Origin: 2-02-FULL-66-14 sp037443705
Lineage (GTDB): Bacteria > Pseudomonadota > Gammaproteobacteria > Burkholderiales > SG8-39
Direction: 5' to 3'
Assembly (NCBI GenBank): GCA_037443705.1
Contig: JBBINV010000002.1
Coordinates: 52,510-116,509 of the forward strand
DNA length: 64,000 nt
Positions within the stretch are counted from its first letter, which is position 1; every line of letters begins with the position of its first letter. A program made the translations under genes and the position numbers. Positions 27,501 through 34,705 of this stretch are shown piece by piece. The notes beneath the pieces were generated by a model. It was not told the DNA's origin and made no database searches. It saw only the letters and a list, made by a program, of their open reading frames with translations.

Positions 27501-28428
27501 TGCCTCCGCCCGAGGCGCCGGAGGCGTCGACCTGCGCGCCGTCCATCACGCCGACCTTGTCGCCGAGGAGCTGGACAGTGCCGCCCCTGGCGCCGCTCGC
27601 GCTCGTCACGCTGCCCGCTTCCAGAATCGTCTTGTCGGCAGCGCGGAACACGATGCGCCCGGTGGCGTCGCGCGAGACCGAATCCGCGCGCACGATGCCA
27701 CGCTGGTTGATCACGCCCGCGTAGATGCCGGCCTTGCCGCCCTCGGTGAGGATCTGCCCCACGTTGAGCGCTTCGCCGCCCGCCTCGACCTCTACGGCGA
27801 GGTTCGGAACGTCGGCCTCTACCATGCGCACGCTCTTGCCGGCGGCGAGCAGCACCTCGCCGTTGGGCGCGTTGATGACACCGTGATTCTGGATGTCGGG
27901 CGCAATCAGATAAACGAAGCCGCCGTTGGCCGCCCGGATCGCGGCATCGCTCTCCACCACCACCGAGCCCGCGACCTGGCCGGCCGCGAAGTTGAGCTTG
28001 CCGGCGAGGAAATCCGAATCGGTGATGTTGAGCGTCGTGGCAACCAGCCCCGCGACGTCGATCCGCGCGCCCGCGCCGAACAGAACGCCGTTCGGGTTGA
28101 CGAGAAAGACCTTGCCGTTCGACCAGAGGCTGCCGAGGATCGCCGAGGGATCCTGCCCCACGACCCGGTTGAGGACCGCGCTCTGCGCGTTGACCTGGTT
28201 GAAGCGGACTGCCTCGCGCGCGCCAATCGAGAACGATTGCCAATTGATGATCGAGCCGGGGCTGTTGGTGATACTGAGCGTGGAGCCCACGGTGGAGGCG
28301 CTGACCGCGCCGTTCGCCACCTGCATCCCGGTCGGGTTGGCGAGCGCCGCGCCGGCGAAGCAAGAAGCGACCAGCGCGCTCAGCAGCCTGACGCGCGACG
28401 GACAATCGTTGCGGTGCCGACCCTGCAT
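18502..28428 (-). CDS. Giant two-partner secretion exoprotein TpsA (filamentous haemagglutinin type)
   Basis: The product is 3308 residues. It has a Sec signal peptide with cleavage after ALA30 and a TPS domain (residues about 31-285) containing the conserved NPNGVLF at 111-117, needed for recognition by TpsB. The body is a repetitive beta helix rich in Gly, Thr, Asn and Ser, with four near-copies of a 219-221-residue module and two copies of an IWDGGAGTLNW-like module. The C-terminus has a CEGC pair and ends in a lysine-rich tail (KDEKKKK) with a final Cys-Ser. C-terminal cysteines tether some TpsA proteins, such as HMW1, to the cell surface; the same is possible here. A likely adhesin or matrix protein. 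A Shine-Dalgarno GGGAGA precedes the ATG. Confidence 0.92.
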   Translation of the reverse strand: MQGRHRNDCPSRVRLLSALVASCFAGAALANPTGMQVANGAVSASTVGSTLSITNSPGSIINWQSFSIGAREAVRFNQVNAQSAVLNRVVGQDPSAILGSLWSNGKVFLVNPNGVLFGAGARIDVAGLVATTLNITDSDFLAGKLNFAAGQVAGSVVVESDAAIRAANGGFVYLIAPDIQNHGVINAPNGEVLLAAGKSVRMVEADVPNLAVEVEAGGEALNVGQILTEGGKAGIYAGVINQRGIVRADSVSRDATGRIVFRAADKTILEAGSVTSASGARGGTVQLLGDKVGVMDGAQVDASGASGGGTVLVGGDYQGKNPDVPNASRTYVGRDAVIRADATDAGDGGKVIVWSNEATGMYGTVTARGGDHGGNGGFVEVSSKGGLDFRGTVDTSAPKGTAGTLLLDPKNLTIEAANPDINGDSTPGDDLSALAILFTDFDGANSVITAGAVDAQLLLNNVLLQADNDITVNAAIAGLTPAKTLTMEAGRSILINADVSTTDAAITLVANSPAAQSANRDPGLGGITMASATTLGAGTGKVTLQVGPGLAPGTGGSIVVENITAADVELQQNADTPGASILRASGSSLITAQNLLMEVENLGAIGGSIGTSSAPMRLSVTNLEAHTHELGPGIFIDATPGASLSIGNVPFFPGVVKGVQTVAGGEIQIKANDLVVPAGTAVCGSGSSIDTGGVICTATANDNITIRTDTITIGNKIGTLGGGTGVTTIAPLTASRPLAVEADIDKNYCLDDLGSCLSITASELGRITGGGLQLGDSNTGALTVATTLNSGAGGQIQVGTFTLMGDTVVVDAAIDRSISGGGVDGVTTLNSVNGISINAGLNAGSNGIVQFSGSGDVQFGGSPVAVTAKQVNSSGPSVIVGALQDATFFLTDATNASSWAGGLIINDSGALTVNSAAPVAVVANGLNWFGGTYGSSIGGTGVVRAVGPGSILPGGSGVLLAGKLELGDGTTPSAFSLGAGDVTGGGDLKINANASLSVSESAALGTDAARLGTVANFGTIVVNASAGPATLQVHDSAGEFANSSQVVLTSPNGNVATLETGTLHNLPGAQVIALLDGGGPRQINGNVLNDGWITLDRTPLQINGNFTQTSTGTLYATIQSVATAGNLPVFGTATLGGTLTVDGVGGYTPQSGGDDLVILSATGNVTGTFSSVTSANLTVTPTYNPADVTVNAQAITSLVIWDGGAGTLNWLDANNWSTNNVPISTDDVQIPELSGTQTIFIPSGAQSAKSVVITGDDTLLLSGGSLSVANASSAVNGTLSIGGGSLAGSGDWTVANLILSGGSLNTSGAVVVNNSMTWSGGTQSGAGSTTVANTASLAITGSSMVLDGRTFTNSSASGIWSGTGQITLRNGALFQNAGTLTATSDGTVRADAGVAVFVNSGTFSKNGGVGTTTFDQGGGTLAVNNTGIIEVQTGTLALNGLGGGFNNNGQVTLADTTAMTLASGGAGAGTYVLAGTGQVNFTGGTQTFNAGADIAGTGLFKIAGGTMTVASGMNADNLELASGTLNGAGTLLVDGSLKWSGGTMSGAGATDVTAGASLTISGASMVLDGRALYNNSPTALWSGNGQITLRNGALFENSGMILATGDGLMRADAGAGTFTNIGIFSKNGASGTTTFDQAGGTLTLDNSGTFDVQTGTVAINGLGGGFDNDGTVNLGASAQMTLASSGTGVGNYTLGAGSQLTFTTGTQTLTGGSISGAGAFVVNGGTLTVNAPLSADNLQLGSGTINGTGAITANDSFSWTGGTQSGAGSTTVNGTLTMGGSSLVLDARLFTNGGPGGVWFGNGQLTLRNGAEFVNASTLDMQGNGLVRSDAGAGSFTNSGLLGKTVATGTTTFDQAGGTLRFDNTLGGTLDVQTGTVAINGLGGGFNNDGTVNVASGAVLNLASGGAGAGVYTVGGAVNFTNGTLQFNSGAEISGAGTFNVAGGTMTVNASMSADNLTLASGTINGAGDLSVNGSFGWSGGTQSGAGMTTVNGALSISGASMVLDARTFTNNSASGVWSNNGQIALRNGAQFNNFGSLTATGNGLVRADAGAATFFNTGDFVKSAGGGTTTFDQAGGTLRFDNALGGTLDVQTGTVAINGLGGGFNNDGTVNVASGAVLNLASGGAGAGAYTVAGTVNFTSGIQNFNAGADISGPGMFNVSGGTMTVNGPLGADNLALTSGLIEGTGALTVNQGFTWAGGAISGLGGLTTNGTSTLSGASTKTLTGTTWDNFGTVNWTDGAINLSSAATTINNSGTFAATATSFTTDIDGVGTFNNLAGGVFTANAGAFDVSFDGPTATNAGTINVASGRFNYTQSFTNTGTINLGGAGAVFEAFGGTGNLDAGTVFTGTGEVRVLAGATLNVNAPVTLSSTQTLAVQGGLLGGSGDLTVQGGFNWIGGTIGGAGSLDTFGASTLSLGGNTLSGRTWNNFGTANAGVLSLAGGAVIDNESGGVFNFGAGESVGGAGNFNNLAGGIVNVNGAASLAAGTVTNAGTMNLNSGGALSTTGFTTNDGILNFTGGSLSTGAALTNSSTGTIQGAGAITVPTLTNDGTINPGASAGLLTVNGNLVLGSGGTVNIELGGLTRGTQYDAIDVTGNVTLGGTLNVTNISGFTPASGNTFQLINATGTAGGSFATINDPNAMTPVTLAGPPGAFRLLVPGGPFTWDGGAGTFNWTDALNWSTDTVPTAADVVTIPELAGTATITIGSGAQAVKSLVIAGNDTLSILTGGSLDATNASSAANGTLSIAGGSLLGTGAWTVRNLSFNGGTMGAGGTVTLAAGGTSTISGSVTLDRALVSTGTLTLSAPTVGGSGSLTSQGTTNVAAGTATLSIPTVILGSGMLNLFSGATLVHAGGMFSWNGGTVAGPGNLVLSGATLDLGGAGTRTLDGATVDASGVTLGAGLLQVQSGVFNAGTSATVDAGATLKVTGGKFNVGAMGAAMLNVDGGSLTVDGGLNTGTMSLASGSVDGTGNFAVTADFGWTGGSMGSGFNNLNLTSSGNFPLLASLGAVNTLRLAAGGTLAVNQPLGAANVVLEGNVISLDPAGTINAGTLASLTGGTIQARTGVASITSPATQMNAGLLRIEPSGSAPAGISASGDLAVSAGSVLIRGSDTDAGASAKLSAGGGLAMAVGGLTIQGGAADGASASIDPAFINIVSSGNILLAGGAGNDSHALIYSPQGDVSIDAGAASVILQQGTGDRANAAIVADGGFASVNAFTCEGCGVLFTSPVSDGTLTATGVYGSGGALVTVVQGLPEVLVQTINNFFQTVEFVEEVGEQQQEIGEEFVETGGPTGPGGKDEKKKKAPRCS
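21840..24490 (-). repeat. Four tandem 657-663 bp repeats inside the TpsA gene
   Basis: The segment encoding INGLGGGFNNDG or a close variant recurs at about 22111, 22768, 23428 and 24091, a spacing of 657, 660 and 663 bases. Flanking segments (GTTTFDQAGGTL, SGASMVLDAR, ADNLTLASGTINGAG) recur in the same order. Each unit encodes about 220 residues of beta helix, so copy number can change without breaking the frame. Confidence 0.9.
22041..22128 (-). repeat. 88-bp perfect direct repeat (second copy at 22698-22785)
   Basis: The 88 bases at 22041-22128 are identical to those at 22698-22785, which lie 657 bases apart in adjacent TpsA modules. Such identity between units that otherwise differ points to recent duplication or gene conversion. 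Confidence 0.88.
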
Positions 28429-28459
28429 CCGCGTTCTCCCTGCGTTGGTCTTATCCGCT

Positions 28460-28487
28460 AGTCTAGGCCAACGGCCCTGGATTGCAA
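28460..28487 (-). promoter_or_regulatory. Candidate promoter of the TpsA operon
   Basis: On the minus strand TTGCAA (28482-28487) and TAGACT (28460-28465) are separated by 16 bases and would start transcription about 25 bases before the TpsA ATG. It lies in the 69-base gap after the acetoacetyl-CoA synthetase gene. Confidence 0.4.
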
Positions 28488-28497
28488 TCCGGATTGT

Positions 28498-30389
<1,892 letters not shown>

Positions 30390-30393
<4 letters not shown>

Positions 30394-30809
30394 ACCGTCG
30401 CCTCGCGCAGGCGCTCGCGGATCGCCTCGGGAATGCGCACCGGCTTCTGCGCCTTCCTGTCGACGAACACGACCACCGCGGCGCCGTCGGCGTAGAGGTG
30501 CCGGTCGCCCTCCAGGTGCAGTTCATAGAACGTGGGCACGCTCGAGCCGCCGGGCGATCCGACGAACAGCTTCACCTCCACCGTTCCCGGATAGGTGATC
30601 GGCCGCTTGTAGTTGCAGGTCGCGTTCGCGATCACGATGCCGGTGTCCTTCCACGCGCCGCGCTCGGGGATGAGCGCGTCGAACCAGCTGATGCGCGTCT
30701 GCTCCATGTAGCGGAAGTACACGGTGTTGTTCACATGACCCATCGCGTCCATGTCGCCCCAGCGGATCGGGATTCGCTCGACGTGGGCCAGCGTGCGGGT
30801 TCCGGTCAT
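30390..30809 (-). CDS. Hotdog-fold acyl-CoA thioesterase (4-hydroxybenzoyl-CoA thioesterase family)
   Basis: The product is 139 residues and has the hallmark RWGDMDAMGHVNN (residues 16-28), with the catalytic aspartate of the YbgC/FcbC-type hotdog thioesterases at D19 or D21. Such enzymes hydrolyse acyl-CoA thioesters in the cytoplasm. The stop overlaps the start of acetoacetyl-CoA synthetase, so the two form one transcript, and the substrate may be related (inference). The gene is divergent from the VapBC module, with 47 bases between start codons. Confidence 0.88.
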
Positions 30810-30828
30810 GGCGCGGCGCGGTTGTATG

Positions 30829-30857
30829 TGATAACGTTCTGTGGCACCATGTTATCA
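30829..30857. promoter_or_regulatory. Inverted repeat upstream of the toxin-antitoxin pair; candidate operator
   Basis: TGATAAC (829-835 of this kilobase) and GTTATCA (851-857) are perfect 7-base arms with centres 22 bases apart, two helical turns. The second arm touches the antitoxin ATG. Ribbon-helix-helix antitoxins usually bind such sites and repress their own operon. It may also affect the divergent thioesterase gene. Confidence 0.5.
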
Positions 30858-31081
30858 TGATTCGGACGCAGATCAGCCTGACGGAGTCCGAGTACGCGGC
30901 CGCCAAGCGCGAGGCGCGGCGTCTCGGGATCTCGCTGGCGGAGCTGCTGCGGCGCTCGCTGCGCGCCGTCGTGCCCGCCGACCCGTCCGCGCCGTGGATG
31001 CGGTACGCCGGGATGGTGGCCTCCGGCGACCGCGAATCGAGCCGCCGGATCGACGAAGTCGTGTATGGCCGCAAGGACTGA
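30857..31081 (+). CDS. vapB: Ribbon-helix-helix antitoxin (VapB type)
   Basis: The product is 74 residues. The N-terminus RTQISLTESEYAAAKREARR fits the beta strand and helix A of a CopG/MetJ-like ribbon-helix-helix DNA-binding domain, followed by LGISLAELLRRSLR as helix B. The remaining C-terminal tail would bind and block the toxin. The gene overlaps the PIN-domain gene by 17 bases, the standard VapBC arrangement. A palindromic candidate operator lies over its start codon. The name reflects genetic context, since antitoxins of this fold pair with several toxin families. Confidence 0.82.
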   Translation: MIRTQISLTESEYAAAKREARRLGISLAELLRRSLRAVVPADPSAPWMRYAGMVASGDRESSRRIDEVVYGRKD

Positions 31082-31478
31082 TGCGTACGTCGACACGTCG
31101 GCCCTGATCGCGTTCGCGGATCGCTCCGACAGCTATCATCCGCTTTTCCGCCAGCGCTTCGCCTCACCGCCCCGCCTGGTCACCACCACGCTGGTCGCCG
31201 CGGAAGGCCACGGCTGGTTCCTGCGGCGTTACGACCGGACGCGCGCGCTCCAGTTCCTGTCCATGCTCGAGGACATGAAGCCGCTCCAGGTGCTCCCCGT
31301 GGGCGGGCAGGAACTGGCCGCGGGAACCGCCATGCTGAGACGCTTCGCCGACCAGGAGCTGACGCTCGCGGACGCGGTGGCGCTGCACGTCATGGCGGCG
31401 CGCCGTATCCGGTCCTGCTGGTCCACCGACCGGCACCTGGGCCTGACGGGCGTGTCCCTGGTCATTGACGAAGGATGA
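31065..31478 (+). CDS. vapC: PIN-domain toxin (VapC type)
   Basis: The product is 137 residues. The four acidic residues expected of a PIN ribonuclease are visible: D10 in AYVDTSAL, E47 in VAAEGH, D103 in LTLADAVALH and D122 in WSTDRHL. VapC toxins cleave specific tRNA or rRNA sites when their antitoxin is degraded. The ATG lies inside the antitoxin gene, and the stop overlaps the next gene by four bases (ATGA). Thus the module is inserted in, and may be co-transcribed with, the ETF-ubiquinone oxidoreductase gene. Confidence 0.85.
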   Translation: MAARTDAYVDTSALIAFADRSDSYHPLFRQRFASPPRLVTTTLVAAEGHGWFLRRYDRTRALQFLSMLEDMKPLQVLPVGGQELAAGTAMLRRFADQELTLADAVALHVMAARRIRSCWSTDRHLGLTGVSLVIDEG

Positions 31479-33115
31479 GCGAGGACATGACCCGGGACTC
31501 GATGCACTACGACCTCGTGATCGTGGGCGGCGGGCCGGCGGGTCTCGCGGCGGCGATCCGCGCGAAGCAGGTCGCGCCCGACATCGGCGTGTGCGTGCTC
31601 GAAAAGGGCTCCGAGATCGGCGCGCACATCCTCTCGGGCGCGGTGATGGATCCGCGCGCGATCGACGAGCTGATTCCCGACTGGAAGGACAAGGGTGCGC
31701 CCTTGAATGTGCCGGTCCGCGAGGACCGGTTTTACTTTCTCACCGAGGCTTCTTCCTTCAGAACCCCGAATTTCCTCCTCCCCTCCTGCTTCAGGAACCA
31801 CGGCAACTTCGTCGTGAGCCTCGGCAACGTGTGCCGCTGGCTCGCGCAACAGGCCGAGAGCCTCGGCGTGGAAATCTTCCCCGGGTTCGCGGCCGCCGAG
31901 GTGCTCTACGACGAGCGCGGCGCGGTGAAGGGCGTCGCCACCGGCGACATGGGCGTCAACCGCAAGGGCGAGAAGACCGGCGCGTTCCAGCCGGGCGTGG
32001 AGCTGCACGGCAAGTACACGTTCTTCGCCGAGGGCTGCCGAGGGCACCTCGGACGCCGGCTCGAGGCGAAATACGGCCTGCGCGGCGCAGCGGATCCGCA
32101 GGTCTACGGCATCGGGCTGAAGGAGCTGTGGGAGGTCAGGCCCGAAAGGCACGTGCCGGGGCTGGTGGTGCACACCGCAGGCTGGCCGCTCGATCCGGAT
32201 ACCTACGGCGGCTCGTTCCTCTATCACCTCGACGGCAACCAGGTCGCGGCGGGGTTCGTGGTGGGGCTCGCCTACTCGAATCCCTATCTCAGCCCTTACG
32301 AGGAATTCCAGCGCTACAAGACGCATCCCGCGATCCGCGGCACCTTCGAGGGCGGCAAGCGCATCGCCTACGGCGCGCGCGCGATAGCCGCGGGCGGGAT
32401 CCAGTCCCTGCCCACGCTCGTTTTCCCGGGCGGCTGCCTGATCGGCGACGAGGCGGGGTTCCTGAATGCCTCGCGCATCAAGGGCAGCCACTGCGCGATC
32501 AAGACCGGGATGCTCGCGGCGGAAGCGGCGTGCGCCGCTGTCGCCGCAGGCCGCTCGGGCGACGAGCTCGCCGCCTACCCCGAGGCGTTTCGTCGGAGCT
32601 GGCTGTTCGACGAGCTCTGGCGCGCGCGCAATTTCAAGCCTTGGATGTCGAAAGGCCTGTGGCTGGGAACGATGATGGTCGGCATCGACCAGGTGGTGTT
32701 CGCCGGAAAGGCGCCGTGGACTCTGCATCATGCTCATGCCGACCACGAGACGTTGAAGAGCAAGGCCGACGCGAGACCCATTCCATATCCGAAACCCGAT
32801 GGCGTGCTCACCTTCGACCGGCTGACCAGCGTCTCCTTCTCGAACACGAACCACGCCGAGGACCAGCCGGTGCATCTCACGCTCAAGGACGCGTCGATCC
32901 CGGTGAAGGTGAACCTGGAGCGGTACGCCGGGCCGGAGCAGCGCTACTGTCCTGCCGGGGTTTACGAATTCGTCGAAACGGAATCGAATCCGAGGCTTCA
33001 GATCAACGCGCAGAACTGCGTGCACTGCAAGACCTGCGACATCAAGGATCCGACCCAGAACATCGTCTGGGTCACGCCCGAGGGCGGCGGCGGGCCGAAC
33101 TATCCCAACATGTGA
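31475..33115 (+). CDS. Electron transfer flavoprotein-ubiquinone oxidoreductase
   Basis: The product is 546 residues, the size of bacterial ETF-QO (ETFDH). It opens with the FAD-binding motif DLVIVGGGPAGLAAAIRA, contains the membrane-surface and ubiquinone region in its middle, and ends with the 4Fe-4S cluster cysteines in YCPAGVYEF and NCVHCKTCDIKDP. It takes electrons from reduced ETF and passes them to ubiquinone at the membrane, coupling acyl-CoA dehydrogenases to respiration. It can serve all the acyl-CoA dehydrogenases encoded further along the window. The ATG overlaps the toxin stop; a second in-frame ATG six codons... further in (31487) could be the original start before the module was inserted. 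Confidence 0.95.
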   Translation: MSEDMTRDSMHYDLVIVGGGPAGLAAAIRAKQVAPDIGVCVLEKGSEIGAHILSGAVMDPRAIDELIPDWKDKGAPLNVPVREDRFYFLTEASSFRTPNFLLPSCFRNHGNFVVSLGNVCRWLAQQAESLGVEIFPGFAAAEVLYDERGAVKGVATGDMGVNRKGEKTGAFQPGVELHGKYTFFAEGCRGHLGRRLEAKYGLRGAADPQVYGIGLKELWEVRPERHVPGLVVHTAGWPLDPDTYGGSFLYHLDGNQVAAGFVVGLAYSNPYLSPYEEFQRYKTHPAIRGTFEGGKRIAYGARAIAAGGIQSLPTLVFPGGCLIGDEAGFLNASRIKGSHCAIKTGMLAAEAACAAVAAGRSGDELAAYPEAFRRSWLFDELWRARNFKPWMSKGLWLGTMMVGIDQVVFAGKAPWTLHHAHADHETLKSKADARPIPYPKPDGVLTFDRLTSVSFSNTNHAEDQPVHLTLKDASIPVKVNLERYAGPEQRYCPAGVYEFVETESNPRLQINAQNCVHCKTCDIKDPTQNIVWVTPEGGGGPNYPNM

Positions 33116-33136
33116 GGCTCGGGACGGAGTAACGAC

Positions 33137-33454
33137 ATGCCCAGGGAAACCGTACCGAAATACGCCGCGTTCCGGGATTTCTATCCCTACTACCTGTCCG
33201 AGCATTCGAACCGCACGTGCCGTCGGCTGCACTTCATCGGCACGACATTCGGGATCCTTTTTCTCGCGCACGCGTTCTCCACGCTCGATTTCCGGTGGGT
33301 GCTCGCGGGCGTCGTCCAGGGCTACGCCTGGGCCTGGATCGGGCACTTCTTCTTCGAGCGCAACCGGCCCGCCACCTTCACTTATCCCCTCTACAGCTTC
33401 ATGGGCGACTGGGTGATGTGGAAGGAAATGCTCACCGGCAAGATCCGGTTCTGA
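33137..33454 (+). CDS. DUF962 (Mpo1-like) small membrane protein
   Basis: The product is 105 residues. It contains HSNRTCRRLHFIGTTFGILF, a hydrophobic segment AGVVQGYAWAWIGHFFFERN and RPATFTYPLYSFMGDW, the set of conserved motifs of the DUF962/Mpo1 family. Mpo1 of yeast is an iron-dependent 2-hydroxy fatty acid dioxygenase, and the conserved His residues here would suit a metal site. The bacterial role is not established. It lies 21 bases after ETF-QO, with a GGGACGGAGTAA leader, and is probably co-transcribed. Confidence 0.85.
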   Translation: MPRETVPKYAAFRDFYPYYLSEHSNRTCRRLHFIGTTFGILFLAHAFSTLDFRWVLAGVVQGYAWAWIGHFFFERNRPATFTYPLYSFMGDWVMWKEMLTGKIRF

Positions 33455-33462
33455 CCGCCGGA

Positions 33463-33476
33463 TTGACGCAAGTCAA
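33463..33476. promoter_or_regulatory. FNR/ANR-like palindrome upstream of the amino-acid dehydrogenase
   Basis: TTGACGCAAGTCAA is a perfect TTGAC-N4-GTCAA palindrome, one base per half-site away from the FNR consensus TTGAT-N4-ATCAA. It is centred 42-43 bases before the ATG at 33512. No clear -10 follows at standard spacing, so promoter function is uncertain. Confidence 0.45.
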
Positions 33477-33511
33477 ACGGCACGCGCGGCCGCCGTGCTC
33501 TCCTAGCGCGC

Positions 33512-34627
33512 ATGGCAGCGGACGTCTTCTCGCTCGCGGACGATCTCGGTCCCGCCAAGGTGATCCACGTGCACGAGCCGGCGAGCGGCGTCAGGGGCAT
33601 CCTCGTCGTGGACAACGTCGCCGCGGGACCGTCGATCGGCGGGCTGCGCATGGCGGCCGACGTGTCGCTCGAGGAGTGCGCGCGCCTCGCGCGCGCGATG
33701 ACGCTGAAGAACGCCGCCGCGGGGCTCGCGCACGGAGGCGGCAAATCGGTGCTCTTCGGCGACCCGCGCATGCCGCGGCAGCGGAAGGAGACGCTCGTGC
33801 GCGGGTTCGCGCACGCGCTGCGCAACGAATCCGACTACATCTTCGGCCCCGACATGGGGACCGACGAGAGCTGCATGGCCTGGGTGAAGGACGAGATCGG
33901 CCGCGCGGTGGGACTTCCGCGCGAGATCGGCGGGATCCCGCTCGACGAGATCGGCGCCACCGGCTGGGGCCTCGCTCATTCGGCCGACGTGGCAGCACGC
34001 CACTGCAACCTGTCGCTGCGCGGCGCGCGTGTCGCGATTCAGGGATTCGGCGCGGTAGGCAGGCACGCCGCGAGGTTCCTGGCCAGTCTGGGCGCCGTGC
34101 TCGTGGCGGCGTCGGACTCGAAGGGCACGTTGCAGGATCCGGAAGGTCTCGATCTCGGAACGCTCATCCCGCTCAAGGACAAGGGCGGCAGCGTCCTCGA
34201 CTATCCGCGCGGCCGAAAGCTCGGATGCGACGACATCCTGGACGTGGAGTGCGAGCTATGGATTCCGGCCGCGCGCCCGGACGTGGTGCGCGAGGACAAC
34301 GCCGCGCGGCTGCGCACGAAGATCGTCGTGCAGGGCGCGAACATTCCCTTCACGGCGGGCGCCGAGCGCATGCTCGACGCCCGCGGCGTCCTCGTGATAC
34401 CGGACTTCATCGCGAACGCCGGCGGCGTGATCTGCGCGGCGATGGAGTATCGCGGCGCCTCGCAATCGCAGGCTTTCGCCGCGATCGAGGAGAAAATCCG
34501 CGCCAACACGCGCCAGGTGCTGGAGGCGACCGCCGCCGGAGGCGTCCGGCCGCGCGAGGCGGCGCTCAGGCTCGCCGGCGACCGTGTCAGGAAAGCGATG
34601 GCGAATCGCCGCTGGGCGATTCTGTGA
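33512..34627 (+). CDS. Glu/Leu/Phe/Val-type amino acid dehydrogenase
   Basis: The product is 371 residues, close in size to leucine or valine dehydrogenases and shorter than hexameric glutamate dehydrogenase. The N-terminal catalytic half has GGLRMAADVSLEE, MTLKNAAAGLAHGGGKSV with lysines K66 and K78, and GPDMGTDE with D114. The C-terminal half is a Rossmann domain with VAIQGFGAVGRHAARFL. It would oxidatively deaminate an L-amino acid to the 2-oxo acid with NAD(P). The substrate cannot be fixed from sequence; branched-chain amino acids would fit the neighbouring acyl-CoA and ETF genes. A FNR-like palindrome lies upstream and no strong Shine-Dalgarno is seen. Confidence 0.85.
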   Translation: MAADVFSLADDLGPAKVIHVHEPASGVRGILVVDNVAAGPSIGGLRMAADVSLEECARLARAMTLKNAAAGLAHGGGKSVLFGDPRMPRQRKETLVRGFAHALRNESDYIFGPDMGTDESCMAWVKDEIGRAVGLPREIGGIPLDEIGATGWGLAHSADVAARHCNLSLRGARVAIQGFGAVGRHAARFLASLGAVLVAASDSKGTLQDPEGLDLGTLIPLKDKGGSVLDYPRGRKLGCDDILDVECELWIPAARPDVVREDNAARLRTKIVVQGANIPFTAGAERMLDARGVLVIPDFIANAGGVICAAMEYRGASQSQAFAAIEEKIRANTRQVLEATAAGGVRPREAALRLAGDRVRKAMANRRWAIL

Positions 34628-34645
34628 TCCGGTAAGCGCCTGCTC

Positions 34646-34700
34646 CGTCGTCCCCGCGAAGGCGGGACCCAAGCGGATTCCCGCCTTCGCGGGAATGACG
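34646..34700. repeat. Interspersed palindromic repeat (CCCGCGAAGGCGGG type), possible terminator
   Basis: The arms CCCCGCGAAGGCGGGA and TCCCGCCTTCGCGGGA face each other across about 11 bases and extend into CGTCGT/ATGACG. This motif is a common dispersed repeat in high-GC proteobacteria. It lies between two convergent genes and could end transcription from both. Confidence 0.7.
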
Positions 34701-34705
34701 AACGA

